The position numbers were made by a program, and so were the translations under genes. Under the pieces are notes generated by a model. The model did not search any database, was not told the origin of the DNA, and was given only the letters and a program-made list of their open reading frames with translations. A stretch of 64,000 nucleotides of DNA from Azadirachta indica (taxonomy: Eukaryota > Streptophyta > Magnoliopsida > Sapindales > Meliaceae): the NCBI GenBank assembly GCA_022749755.1, contig CM040450.1, positions 6,996,913 through 7,060,912 on the forward strand, read 5' to 3'. Below, one piece after another: positions 47,782-60,059 of the stretch (positions are counted from its first letter, which is position 1; each line of letters opens with the position of its first letter).

Positions 47782-50700
47782 TTAACATCTCATGTTCATG
47801 CCTAATGGTTGTAAATCTATCTTCCCCAAAGGGTTTAGTGAATATATTTGCGAGTTGTTTCTCTGTAGGATTTGATTCCATGGAGATGTCACCTTTTTGA
47901 ACATGTTCTTTAAAGATATGATGCTTAATTCAACGTGCTTAGCCCTAGAGTGATAAACAGGGTTCTTGGATAGATTTATGGTGTTCATGTTATCGCACAT
48001 GATAGAGGAATGAGTAAGAACAATGCTGTAATCTCTAAGTGTGTGTTACATCTAATGTGTTTATGCACAACAATTACCAAAGGCAAGGTATTCCGCTCGG
48101 CAATGGAAATAACAACTCAAGTTTGCTTTTTACTAAACCATGAGACTAATGAATTTCCTAGAAAATGACACGTGCCACTGGTGCTTTTCCTATCAACTTT
48201 GCTTATAACATAGTCTGCATCAGAGCAACTAATCAATTTAAAATCTGTTCCTTTAGGATAATATCGGCATAAGTTTATTTTGCCATGCAAGTATTTGAAA
48301 ATGTGTTTAATGGCAACTAAGTGAGACTTCTTGGGACATGATTGAAAACGTGCACATAAGCATATGCTAAACAAGATATCAGCCTTATTGGTAGTTAAGT
48401 ACAATAAGGATCTGATCGTACCTTTATATATCTTTATGTTCGCATTAATTCCTTTTTTGTCTTTATCAAGCTTGAGTGTTGAATTCATAGAAGTTGGTGC
48501 ATTCTTTGAAAACTTTATTCCAAATATGTTGAATAAGTCCTTGATGTACTTATATTGGTTGATAAAGATTCTATTCTTAAGTTGATTAATTTAAAGACTA
48601 AGAAAGAACTTCAATTATCCCATCATGCTTATTTCGAACTCTTTTCTCATGTAATTTGAAAACTCTTCACACAAGGAATTATTATTAGCACCAAATATAA
48701 TATCATTAACATAAATTTGAACTATAAGTAAGCCATGGCCTTTATGTTTAATGAATGTGTTATCTACCTTGCCATGCTAAAACCATTGTCTAAAATAAAC
48801 TTGCTATGCCTTTCATACTCAGCTTGGGGAGCTTATTTCAACCCATACAAGGCTTTAGTCAATTTGTACACACGATTTGGAAAATTTTTATTTTGAGAAC
48901 CTAGAGATTGTTCAACATAAACCTACTATATTATTTAGCCTTTTGAAAAAACACTTTTAACGTCCTTTTGGTACAAAATAAATTCTTTACAACATGCAAA
49001 TGCAAACAATATCCTAATGAACTCTAGTCTAGCTACAGGTGCAAATGTCTCATCAAAGTTAATCTCTACTTCTTTGTTGTACCATTTGGCCATTAATCTA
49101 GCCTTATTCCTAATAACCACACCGAATTCATCCATCTTGTTTCTAAACACTCATTTAGTTCTAATGACAGATTAATGTTCTAGTTTAAGGACTAATCTGT
49201 ACACTTTGTTTCTCTCAAATTGGTTTAACTCCTCTTGCATGGCCGTTATCCAATTTTCATCTTTTTTAACTTCAAGAAAAGTTTTAGGTTTAATTTGGTA
49301 TATAAATGCAAGGTTGTTACATATGTTCCTAATGGATACTCTAGTCTTAATGCCATGATATGAATCGCCAATAATTAAATCATGTGGATGAGATTTAGCA
49401 AACCTCCACTCTTTAGGAAGTGCTTGAGCATCATGTTCTTCAATTTTTGGTATTTGTTCCTCACTTGTTGAATTTCTTTGTCCTTGTTGTCTGGAGTCTT
49501 TGGATTTGTCTTTCTTTGACTTCTCAAGTTGCATACTTTCCATTTCCTTGTCAAGTTCATTATCAACAACTTTCTTGATAGAGAAAGGGTTAGGTTCATC
49601 AAAAGTAACATGAATAAATTCCTCAATAACTAATGTGCGTTTGTTAAACACTTTATAAGCTTTGCTAGTCAAGGAATAACAGAGAAAAATCCCAATATCC
49701 ATTTTTGAATCAAATTTACTTAAGTTATCCTTAGTGTTTAAGATAAAACATTTAGAGCTAAAAACTCTAAAGTAACTAATGTTGGGTTTTCTATTATTCC
49801 AAAGCACATAGGGTGTTTTATCGTGAATAGGTCTAATTGAAACAGAGTTTAACACATAACACGCAATGTTGATGGCCTAGGCCCAAAAATATTGGGATAA
49901 AAAGTTTTCATGCAACATAGTCCTAATTATTTCTTGAATCGACCTATTCTTTCTCTTAACAACATCATTTTGTTTAGGAGTTCTGGAAGATGAGAATTGA
50001 TGTGAAATGCCATGCTTATCACAAAACTTTTGAAAGATATGGTTTTCGAATTCACCACCGTGATCACTACGTGTGCATATAATTTTAGTGTTCTTTTCTT
50101 TTTTGACCATTTTAGCAAACTAGGTAAAAGCCCAAATGGCCTTATCTTTGGATGCAAAAAATAAAACTCATGTAAACCTTGAGAAATCATCCACAATAAT
50201 AAAGGCATAGTGTTTGCCACCAAGACTTATGATTCTTGATGGTCCAAATAAGTCCATGTAAAGGAGTTTTGAGGTTTGAAAGTTGAAATACGTATTTTTG
50301 ATTTAAAAGAGCTTTCTGCTTGTTTTCTGAGCTGGCATGCTTCACAAATTTTTCCTTCACAAAATCAATTTTCGGAAGGCCATTCTTTGACACTTTTTGA
50401 AATCAAATCCATGCTCACATGACCTTCAATGTTATAGCCAACTACTTTCATTCAATGTGGAAAATTATCACCATTCAAAGCACAATCAATGTCAATGTTA
50501 TATACATTGCCACATCTAACAGCTACAAACACAATGCTATCATCACACATATTCTTAATAATGCAAGATGTGGGTTCAAAGATAACTTTGTACCTTTTAT
50601 CACATAATTTATTGACACTTAAAAGATTATGTTTTAGATTACTAATTAATAAAACATTTTAAATTAAGATGGTACCTTTACTACCTACGTTGTCGGAGCC

Positions 50701-50847
50701 TATGATTTTCCTTTTAGCGTTTTCAGCAAATGTGACATACCCTCCATCTTCCTTTTTGGTAAAGCTTAAAAGAAAAGAGATGTTGCCTATCATATGCCTT
50801 GAACAACTATTATGGAGAAACAATTTCTTGCCCTTCGGTACCTGCAA
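47782..50847 (-). pseudogene. Copia pol polyprotein, inactive
   Basis: Order 5' to 3' on the minus strand. The protease/zinc-knuckle neighbourhood has SCSRHMIGNISFLL (50847-50659). Integrase follows (about 50390-49560) with YAFIIVDDFSRF-like sequence, RSDHGGEFENH and SSSRTPKQNDVVKRKNRS. Reverse transcriptase (about 49250-48560) has FDETFAPVARLEFIRILFAF. RNase H (48488-47782) has CSDADYVISKVDRKSTSGT and NLSKNPVYHSRAKH. Lesions: multiple stops and frameshifts; the third catalytic integrase residue is Lys where the family has Glu (VVKRKNR); the RT box reads YVND at 48702-48713 instead of YVDD. Classed as Ty1/copia by the integrase-before-RT order. Confidence 0.85.
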
Positions 50848-50870
50848 ATGAGAATCAAATTACTTCACAC

Positions 50871-51213
50871 AATTAGGCTCAAATTACTTACAATTCATCA
50901 TAAGGATTTTCTTAAAAAGAATTAGATATTTTTCTCCTGCTTTGGCATTATAAAAAACAATAAATGCATATAAAGAGCATGATGCTAACAATTAGGGTAG
51001 GATCATACATAAACCATAACAAGAAATTTATACCAAGAAATATATCCAAGAAATTCATGCAATCCATAAACCATGAAGATAAAGCTCACCCATTAAACAT
51101 TACATGAAATATAGCCAAACCAAATCCATAAAAAGTACAAATAATCCATAATAAAACCATAACAAAGACAAAGGAAAATGATATGAAAACATGACATGTT
51201 TCAAGATCGTGTT
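50871..51213 (-). repeat. Duplicate of the copia 3' non-coding region
   Basis: About 343 bp matching 40971-41313 in direct orientation at high identity, for example gagcatgatgctaacaattaggg and ccataataaaaccataacaaagacaaa (each split by few changes). One copy lies downstream of the envelope-like ORF, where it belongs; this copy lies directly upstream of the protease fragment, where gag should be. It may be a trace of a second element copy or of a template switch. Confidence 0.75.
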
Positions 51214-51244
51214 TCTAAGATTCTAAGATCGTTCTTCTAGATGC

Positions 51245-51735
51245 CTTGAATGTTGGAATAATGCCTCCTTATATAGTGTGTGATGTATAATTGTAGTAGA
51301 ATATAACTAGTTTATACAATCTTATTTTAATACAAGTTAACTTCTTAAAACAAATGTTTATCTAGGAATTAAATTAGTGTAATTTAATTCTAATTAAAAG
51401 AAATGTTCAAAAATATATATTTTTTATCCAATACCTATTTTAATTAAGTCTATTTATAACAAATACCTTATCTTAATTAGACTTAAGTTAATTAAAATAA
51501 GGTTTATGGCTAAAATAAACTTTCAAATTTTGCATTTTTATGTTCTTTATATGTTAATCTAATTACATAATGAATCATTTAAACTTATATTTCTCCCAAG
51601 TGGACTAGATTAAGATTATTTATTATATTAATTTAGACCAGACTTAAACCTACTCTTACCTTACACACCATAGCCCACAATTTAAGTCCCAAAAATTGGC
51701 ATGAGTCTATTTATATATTTTTAATACATTACCTT
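51245..51735 (+). repeat. R1 dispersed repeat, copy C (partial)
   Basis: Matches the right half of copy B (36590-37020) and, across the insertion point, both halves of copy A. The site corresponding to the 23885-26980 insertion is intact here (attatttattatattaattta). It ends in a poly-A run (51733-51750). Confidence 0.65.
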
Positions 51736-51750
51736 AAAAAAAAAAAAAAA

Positions 51751-54700
51751 GGTGGCTTCTACTTGGGCTTATACTCGGGCCGAAAGTCAATTTTTATGTA
51801 TCAACAATAGTACGTTTTCAAAAAATTTTATTAAAATAATAAATTAAAAAATTATAATTTTCATATTTTTTTAATATATAATTTTCATATTTTCAGTCCT
51901 TAGTAAAATTATTATTGTGTTTAATAATAGAAAATTAAATTTTTATAATTAAAGGAATTATCTTAATTTATTATTTTTTTAAAATTTTGGGATGAACATG
52001 ATAATAGCCTAATAAGTTAATTGAGAGATGTTAAATTTAATGATGATATCTGTCTAGTTCTTCAAACTTAAGGGATATTTATTAACTTTTAAACTTTGAA
52101 GATATCTTTCATTTCTCCAAATATAGAGGGTATATGTCAATTTTCTGATAAAATAATTTACTATATTAAAGATCTTATCCAGAAGTTAGAATAAAAAATA
52201 ATTATATTTAGCAAAATATTTACAATTGAATTTAAAAAATAAAAATAAATAAAAAAGAGCAGAGGCGTTGACGGATTTAGTGAAGAAAAAAATTAGTTAA
52301 AATAAATAGTAGAATTAAGACAAATATAGATCAAACAATCAAAGAATAGAAAAACACAAATAGGCTTAAAAATTTTAGACCAAAATCACCTGTCAAAGCA
52401 TTAATCTTACACCCTAATTTTTTCTTTCTTTTTTTCAAACAAAAAAAGAGTTAACAATACAACAATAATTTCATAACATATTGGTATTCACAAATAATCC
52501 ATAATATGATCATAAACTATTAAACATTTATTAAAGATTAGGGAAGAAATTAGGGCACAAATGTTACTGTTACAAAGATTATTACCTTTGTTGATAGTGC
52601 ACTCCATCAAATTTGAGCTCCATGGATATTCCCTTGACTCCTATCAGTCGTCCTTTACCTGTAAAGTTGGTTTTTAAACTGATACAATGATGAATATTTT
52701 TCTCTAAAACTTGTTCAATTATTTATACGAAACCTTCTATATCTAAACCTGAAATGATTTTAAATGTAAAAGTAATTGTAGAATAGCACAAAAACCAACG
52801 AAAATTATTATAACTATCATAAATTTAAACATGAGTAGACGGTGATTTACATGTTACAAGTTTAGTAAGACTTTAACTAATCTAATCTTGTATAGCACAC
52901 CCAAAAGTCTTGTTCATTAAAGACATATTTACTTTCTAAATTATGTAATCAAGGTCCCCGTTCATTCTCATTCTCCACCCATAGATGGGGTGGAGATGTC
53001 CAGGCTTTAGGCCGAGGATTCCCGTGGACCCTTGACCTGTTATTTACCCTATTTGATCTACACTAAATAAAAAAAAAAAAAAGTTGCAATTATTTCGACT
53101 CAAACAGAGAACTTGAAAAAATGTATACAATTATCTTACTAATACACGATTATGATTTATTCACCAAAATATGTAAACGAAATGTATTTAGTTTATATTA
53201 TTATTATTATTAATATAAAATAATTATATAATCTAACAATACTTAAATATTATTTTTAATTTCAATTATATATTGGTAATTATATAATTATTAAATATAA
53301 ACATTTTAAATTATAAAATATATATAATATAAAAAATTTTCAAAAAATAAAGATTATATTGATAAAATATTAAGTATTAGGAAAACATATTTAAAATGAT
53401 AAATTTAGTAACTTGATTACATATTTAATTTTTTTAATAAAATTGGTCGTTAAAAATAAAATAATTGATAACAATCATTAATTTAATTTTCAATACAACT
53501 TCACATATAATGCAAACTACTAATTGAAAGAGAAATTTTATCTTAAAAATATAGCACTATAATTTATTATTATAAATTTTGTAGCTTGTATGTAACTTTT
53601 AGACATAATATAATATTTATCTAAATTAATAAGAAAATTCATATATTATTGTATGATTACCCAAACACATTTATACAAATTGACTTAATTATTTATATTT
53701 GTTAATATATTATATATAATAGAAAATTTTTAAAATAAAGAGTATATTGATAAAAATTCTAAGTATCACAAAAACATATTTAAAATATTAAATTTATTGA
53801 CTTGATTATATGCTTAAAGTATTTAACAAAAATTAGCTAACATAATTATCAATTTTTAATTTTTCATTAAAAATATATCATTAATTTTAATTTTTTATCA
53901 AATATCACAATACAAATTAGATCTTTACATCTTTTTAATAATAAATTAATTAATTATTTATATGTAAATCACCATTTCACATATCATCGAAACAATATAA
54001 TAAAAATAAATATCTGATTCTTTCTTAAATTGATTATTAAAAATAAGATTAATGATAACAACCATCAATTTGATTGAGGTAATTTATATAAAATATTATA
54101 GCTAATAAATTTTTGTCAACACAAAATATCAAATTTGATTTATACATTTATTATAATGTTTTTACTAACCTATATAAATAGAAAAACAAATAACTGTATT
54201 AGTAAATAATGATATAATTTTTACAAAACTAATAAAGTTACAAAAATGTATTAAATCACTTTTAGAAAGAAATATAAAAAGAAAATCTCAGTGTTTTTTT
54301 ATTTTTGATAAGTTTACATAAAAGTATTTTGTTTGATAAAAGGAAAAATGAAATTTAAAGAGAAAAGGGAAATTTTTAAAACTTTATTTGTTTTATTAAT
54401 CTTATATTACTACATTACAACATATTAATTCATTAATTACAAATTAATTATTTTGTTTGACAGTAATTTATTATTTTATTTTATCAAAATTTAAAGTTCA
54501 AAATTAATTATTAAAAAAATTTTAATTTTAATAATTGTTAATTATTTTAGCTAATTTCTTTATTGTGAAAATGATTTAAAAAGAATTTTAAAATTGATTA
54601 AATTGAAAATTTTGTAAATATTTATTGAGAACTTAATTCGTTAAAATAAAAAAAATAAACCTTTTTGAAAACTTGTTTTGACTAAAATAAAAAATTATAA

Positions 54701-55606
54701 AATTTTTATAATTATTTATCAAATAAAATGAATACTTACATAATTATTCACATAAATTTGAATTTATATTTGGAGAATGGGGGATAGGACAAGAAAATAA
54801 GCCAATCCCAGTTCCTGACCCAGTTTTAAAATGGAGATGAAAATTCATTGTCAAATTTTTGGAAAAACCCTTCCCAATCCTCATTTTAAAAAAATTGCCA
54901 TTTCTAGTAATGAGAGATCAAATCTCTTACCTAAAATTACGAATAATCTAAAATCTAGCTCTCATATTTTGTCGACTTTAATAGAAACAAAAATATGTTC
55001 CACTATTAATACCAAGTTAAAGATTTTGAGAAAAAACTTTTATTTGTGTGATATTATAATACAAATTCAACTACGAGAGAGAGAGAGGGAGAGATTGTTA
55101 AAGGCTTATGTTGTGGCTTTTTCTATATATATATATATATTACAAGGACAGGTAGTATGAGTCATACACAACTTTTTTTTTTTTTTGCCTTAAAAATTTT
55201 CTTTGCCATGATAATTAATAATCATATTGTCAAGTGGGCTTTGCATAGCATTGACCTTATTATAAACTTGATTTATTTGGTCTCCAAAAGGACAAGTAAG
55301 CCCGACAATGAAGACAAGACAATCATACAAGTTAGAGAATCCATTCTCATAGTCTTATTCGTCTCCGGATCAAAAACAAATTAAGATGCATTAATTACAT
55401 ATGCATTTGTATTTTAAAATTCTCTTCGAAAATTGACTAAAATCACAATTTCAAATTTTCTTACCCACGAAAAAAGGAGAGTGATTTTAGTTCCAATTTG
55501 TGTAAGATCGGACAAAATCTTCTCAACTCCCTATGTGTTTTAAGATCTTCATTACCAATTTACTCTACTAGATACCTGCTGATCGGTACCAGTTTAAAGA
55601 TTAAAA
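51751..55606. other. AT-rich intergenic region upstream of the transporter
   Basis: No gene recognised apart from the exon-like piece at 52586-52658. A G/C-richer block at 52950-53040 and the segment 54740-54905 resemble hAT-type repeat ends; the latter, reversed, reads TAGAAATGGCAA, a typical hAT terminus, but its partner is not clear. A (GA)n run at 55076-55094 and a (TA)n run at 55118-55140 lie within 550 bp of the transporter start. ORFs at 54831-55384 have no recognisable content. Confidence 0.4.
52586..52658 (-). CDS. Isolated exon-like segment, unassigned
   Basis: 73 bp bounded by a good acceptor (TTTACAG|GT) and donor (CAAAG|GTAATA) on the minus strand. It reads KGRLIGVKGISMELKFDGVH with no stop. 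Base composition is more balanced than the surroundings. No neighbouring exons were found within 2 kb and I do not know the family. It could be chance or an exon fragment carried by a transposon. Confidence 0.25.
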
Positions 55607-57394
55607 ATGGTGATGTCTGAGTTCAAGAGCTTTGGGTTGCATTTACTTGGTAGCAGATGGTTCATGGTTTTCTCTACCTTACTAGTCATGTCTGTAAACG
55701 GTTCATCTTACATGTTTGGTCTATACTCCAACGACATAAAATCAGCATTACACTATGATCAAACTACACTCAATCTGGTAAGCTTCTTCAAGGACTTGGG
55801 CGGCAATCTTGGAGTCTTAGCAGGACTGACCTACGAGATTGTGCCGCCTTGGATTGTTCTGCTAATCGGCTCAATCATGAACTTCTTTGGCTACTTCATG
55901 ATGTGGTTGACTGTTTCTGATCGCTTAGCCAATTCCAAAACCCATGTTTGGCAAATGTGTTTGTACATGTTGATTGCTGCAAATTCACAGTCATTTCCTA
56001 ATACTGGAGCTTTAGTCACTTGTGTTAAGAATTTCCCAGAAAGCAGAGGGATTGTTATAGGCCTTTTGAAGGGTCTTATTGGTCTTAGTGGTGCAATAAT
56101 TACACAAATCTACCATGCTTTACATGGAGATAACACTAAGGCTCTTATTCTGCTCCTTGCTTGGCTTCCTACCATTGTTCCTATTGTTTTTCTTTCAACA
56201 ATTCGGATTGTGAAGGTTTTCAGACAAGCAAAAGAGCTCAAAGTTTTCTACAATTTCCTCTATATTTTGCTGGGCTTAGCTGCTTTTATATTGGTGACAA
56301 TTATCCTTCAGAACAAGCTCAGATTCAGAAGAAGTGAGTATGTTGCAAGTGCTTCAGTTGTTATTCTTTTACTATTTATCCCACTTGCTGTAATCATAAA
56401 AGAAGAATTCAGTATCTGGAAGAGCAAGAAACATCCCTGGAATGATCATAATCAACTTAAGACTATGACTCAAAGTGCACCAGGAGCTTCAGGATCAGAA
56501 GCAAAACAAAATTTCCTGACAATTTTTGGCTTAAGAAACATATTCAAGCAACCAGACAGAGGCGAGGACTACGCTATATTACAAGCAATTTTCAGCATTG
56601 ATATGCTAATTTTGTTCACTGCAACAACCTGTAGCGTTGGCGGAGCATTAGCGGCCATCGACAACCTGGGTCAGATTGGCAAGTCGTTAGGCTATCCGAC
56701 TCACAGCATCGCCAGTTTCATATCACTTGTCAGCATATGGAATTTCCTGGGCCGAGTTCTCTCAGGTTTCGCCTCTGAAATTTTATTAGCCAAGTACAAG
56801 TTCCCTCGTACCCTCTTACTAACTCTTGTTATCGTTTTCTCTTGCGTTGGCCATCTTTTCATTGCCTTTGGCGTCCCAAATTCCCTTTACTTTTCTTCAA
56901 TAATCATCGGATTTTGCCTCGGAGCAGAATTGTCATTACTCGTTGCAATCATATCAGAAATATTCGGCCTCAAACATTACTCTACACTGTACAATGTAGG
57001 CTCAGTTTCAAGCCCAGTTGGGTCATATATTTTCAATGTGAGAGTAGCTGGTCGTTTGTATGATACAGAAGCTATGAAACAAGTGAAGGCTTCTCGGGCT
57101 GGGGAAGTTGCAGGAAAAGGCGGCCTGAATTGCGTTGGCGTTCAGTGTTACAAATTGGCTTTTATCATAATCTCAGCAGCAACACTTTTTGGTTCTCTTG
57201 TTTCATACGTTTTAGTGCTCAGAACCAAAACGTTTTACCAGGGCGATGTTTACAAGAAGTTCAGGAATGAAGCCATTGATACAGAGAACGAAATGGAAGC
57301 TAAAGCCAACGCTACCGGCACCGCCGCTGTCGTCGAGTCCGCCTCCGACAACACCATTGATGTCAACCAACAGAAATTCACTGATAGTAAGTGA
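55607..57394 (+). CDS. Nodulin-like MFS transporter (NUCLEAR FUSION DEFECTIVE 4-like)
   Basis: Intact single-exon ORF of 595 residues, near the usual family length. It starts with the nodulin-like domain (residues about 13-260; RWFMVFSTLLVMSVNGSSYM, GLYSNDIKS, FFKDLGGNLGVLAGL, SFPNTGALVTCVKNFPESRG, KGLIGLSGAI). A hydrophilic central loop follows (about 265-325), then a second MFS half with GGALAAIDNLGQIGKSLGY and IWNFLGRVLSGF. About twelve membrane helices are visible. The tail is Ala/Thr/Glu-rich and cytosolic. MFS proteins of this group are membrane carriers whose substrates are mostly unknown. The Met at 55607 sits in aaaaatggtg; a second Met two codons later is equally usable. GC content is clearly higher than the flanks, and no lesion is seen. 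The neighbours give no functional clue. Confidence 0.9.
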   Translation: MVMSEFKSFGLHLLGSRWFMVFSTLLVMSVNGSSYMFGLYSNDIKSALHYDQTTLNLVSFFKDLGGNLGVLAGLTYEIVPPWIVLLIGSIMNFFGYFMMWLTVSDRLANSKTHVWQMCLYMLIAANSQSFPNTGALVTCVKNFPESRGIVIGLLKGLIGLSGAIITQIYHALHGDNTKALILLLAWLPTIVPIVFLSTIRIVKVFRQAKELKVFYNFLYILLGLAAFILVTIILQNKLRFRRSEYVASASVVILLLFIPLAVIIKEEFSIWKSKKHPWNDHNQLKTMTQSAPGASGSEAKQNFLTIFGLRNIFKQPDRGEDYAILQAIFSIDMLILFTATTCSVGGALAAIDNLGQIGKSLGYPTHSIASFISLVSIWNFLGRVLSGFASEILLAKYKFPRTLLLTLVIVFSCVGHLFIAFGVPNSLYFSSIIIGFCLGAELSLLVAIISEIFGLKHYSTLYNVGSVSSPVGSYIFNVRVAGRLYDTEAMKQVKASRAGEVAGKGGLNCVGVQCYKLAFIIISAATLFGSLVSYVLVLRTKTFYQGDVYKKFRNEAIDTENEMEAKANATGTAAVVESASDNTIDVNQQKFTDSK

Positions 57395-57812
57395 GAATAT
57401 TAATTTAAGAGTAATGCTGGCTTTATCAAGTAACGCTATATCCAAAAATTTTTACATCATGTTATATTTATGTAAATTCAAATAATTTATTATGCTATTT
57501 TACTATTTAATCTAATAAATAATATTGAGATAATAAAAACTAAAATATTACTAAAAAAATTATAGTACTATTGTTAATTTTATTATCCTCGTTTGTTTTT
57601 ATGGTATGATGTGAAATCAAACCACAATGTTTTTAAATATAACAACAATAGTGCAATTTGATGATTGATATATATATATATATAAATTTTGTATTTTACT
57701 TTTTGCCTAATATTAGAACTTAAGCTCTTAACAATTTTGTCTCTTTCAAACGCCATATCTCTTATAGTAATATCAAGGATATAAATTTCTATAAAAGTTT
57801 ACAAACTATTAT
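57395..57812. other. 3' flank of the transporter
   Basis: AT-rich, with several aataaa/aataat polyadenylation-like strings (about 57515-57530) and a (TA)n run near 57667-57683. No ORF. Confidence 0.5.
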
Positions 57813-58235
57813 CACTACAAAACAATTAAAAAAAAACACACTAATTAGAAGACAATTTTCATATTTTAAGATGGTTTATTAAAAAATTATCTTTAATTAT
57901 AAATAAAATAGGACTATTGTGTAAAATGGTCTTATAAAATACATATTCAAATAATAGTTTTAATAAAACCGAGTTTAATTCTAAGAGATAGAATTTTAGA
58001 AAATAATTTTAATAAAACTGGTAGAATTTTAGAGAATAATTTTAATAAAACTAACTTTAATTTTAAAAAGTAAAAATCAATTTTTAAATTATTTTCTAAA
58101 ATATATATTTAGAGGACAGTTTTATTAAAACTAAATTCGATTCTAAAAAATAGAAAACAATTTTTATACCGTCTTGGTTTACTCTAAAAATGAGATCGTT
58201 TTGGGCTACACTAATTTTGATATAGTAATGACATC
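57813..58235. mobile_element. CACTA-like MITE
   Basis: Begins CACTACAAAACAATT, the canonical CACTA terminus, and contains repeated segments such as ttttaataaaactg and attttagaaaataatttt. The right side (gaccgtcttgg-like, then ttttgatatagtaatg) is a decayed reverse complement of the left. The exact right end and 3-bp target duplication are not clear. Confidence 0.5.
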
Positions 58236-58341
58236 AAAACTACATCGTTTTTGACATAAACAATTAAATAAGAATATGACAACTTTAATATTTTACTCTC
58301 AAACTTCCCTTTTATTTGTGGACGGTTGCCTCTATTTTGCA

Positions 58342-58766
58342 TAGGGGTAGGCACAGTCAATTCAATCCGAGTTTCGCCAAGCCTAAATCAGATTGAAAAT
58401 TTTCGAGTTTCATATTTCTTAAACTGAATCGAACATAATGAAAACATAGAATTGAACTGAAACTGAACTAATAGATTTGGTTCGGTTCGATGTTAAGTAT
58501 AAAATTACATCGTTTAATTTTAATTTCTTTAAATTTAATTTTCATTTTAAATATATAAAATTACAAAATCATGTCATTTACTTTGAAATATTATTTTGAT
58601 TTGATTCGAGTTTTTAGTATTAGAACTAAAATCAAATCGAGAATTTAGGTTTTCTAAAAATCAAAATCAAACTAGATCAAATGACATGTGAAACCCCACA
58701 GGTTTGGTCCAATTTCGACTCGGTTTGGTTCGAGTTTTGAGTTAAAAATTTTTTTGCCCTCTCCCA
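58342..58766. mobile_element. hAT MITE with 8-bp target duplication
   Basis: Ends TAGGGGTAGGCACAG and, reversed, TGGGAGAGGGCAAAA. Flanks attttgca (58334-58341) and attttgcc (58767-58774) agree at 7 of 8. The interior has ggttcggttcg and related inverted tracts (ctcggtttggttcgag) typical of a common plant hAT MITE family. No ORF. Confidence 0.78.
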
Positions 58767-58774
58767 ATTTTGCC

Positions 58775-60059
58775 TTGCACTAATAGCTCTTAATTTTGAT
58801 AAGTATACGTGATTTTTTTTCACATGTGAACAATTATGGGTATGAGATTAGAAAGACTTAATTATGAATAGATTGGTCAAAATGAGAGTATTTGTTTACA
58901 AATAAATAAGCTCTTTTGGAGAAGTGTTGCTAATTATATAATTTTAAAATATGTGGATATTTACCTATTTGTGTGCGTTTGATTGGAAACAGGGGAGGGA
59001 ATTGCGATTGTGGTTGGTGTGTGTAATAAAGGTGTAAGGAATATTTGCTCGTGAAAATATTTGTGAGTATGGTGTGTGTATGTTGCTAGCTGATCGAAGA
59101 TTTTTTGTTAAATCTTTCGACAAAAAATTTTTTTAATTTGATATGGTTGTGGCTTTTTTCAGTTAACAGTAAGTTTAAATCGTTGTGACTTAACTAGATT
59201 TTTTATATTTTTCTTGATTATTAATGACATAATATGATTTAATAATTTTGTTGATAAGATCATTTTATATAAATTGATATAAAAATATTATATTGTTGCA
59301 AGGTATCTTACATAACTTATTTTATTTTATATCTAACAACAAATTTATTAACATTATTAATAAATTAAAAAACTTCAATCATTTTTTACTTGTATTTTAA
59401 AATATAATTTATTTTTAAAGAATATGCTAATTATCCCTAACTTTGAAGAATTAACCACTTACCTTTCTAATTTTCAAAAATTACCAATAACCCTATGCTA
59501 TTAGAATTGGACTGTGAACTATAATATTTTTTTATTATTTTACCTCTAACAAATTTAATTTTGTACTAGGCAAAAACCTTAGCCTACCCCAATTTTATTT
59601 TTCTTAAAAGAAAAATATAATATTTGTGATTATGGAAGTTTGAAGTTTGGCCTTATTATCAAGAATTAAATCTTTAACCATTAAGCCTAATTAGTCATTA
59701 TTTAATAATATAAACAGCATGTTACACATACGTTAGATGGATTAGTAAATAAATAATGATTCCAAAAAACTTAGAATAATAATGAGAATTATTTAATAAA
59801 AAATAAATTTATGTTGTAATATATCCCCTAACTTTTGAAAAAAAAGCAACAGGTACCCCATAAGTTTTAAAAGTGTGCTAGATACCTCTCGAATTTTGAG
59901 AAAATAGAAAGATACCCCCTTGTACTAAACTATTATCAATTTGACCTATTAAGATATGCCTATTTTAGTCCTTAAGCTTAAGTTAAATAATAAAATAAGA
60001 CATAAATGTTTTGTAATTAACAATTTAGTTCTTAGTATTTACAACATATTAGGTACTAA
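58775..60059. other. AT-rich region with a MULE-type terminal segment
   Basis: No gene. The stretch 59400-59720 resembles the right terminal segment of the TIR element at 23885-26980 (shared aaaaatataatatttgtgattatgg block and the style of accacttacctttct). A further, same-style stretch lies at 59820-59960. No inverted partner was identified. Confidence 0.4.

Larger units (their letters stand above)
39674..50851 (-). mobile_element. Sirevirus-type Ty1/copia element, 5' part missing, with hAT inside
   Basis: Minus-strand order from right to left: protease/GAG-pre-integrase start, integrase, reverse transcriptase, RNase H, spacer (interrupted by a hAT element), envelope-like ORF, repeated polypurine tracts, 3' LTR. 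An envelope-like ORF downstream of copia pol and repeated polypurine tracts are hallmarks of the Sirevirus group (family knowledge). No gag and no 5' LTR are present. Instead, a second copy of the region downstream of the envelope-like ORF (40971-41313) lies upstream of protease (50871-51213). All coding parts contain stops. Confidence 0.75.

Noticed and set aside
52940..54905. Possible 2-kb hAT element
   Set aside because: Only the right end has a hAT-type terminus. I could not find a matching left end or target duplication.
54831..55384. Two ORFs of 75-109 codons upstream of the transporter
   Set aside because: Low complexity, cross GA and TA repeats, no family resemblance. The first overlaps a hAT-like terminus.
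57212..57445. 77-codon minus-strand ORF over the transporter 3' end
   Set aside because: Antisense shadow of the transporter coding sequence and its Ala-rich tail.
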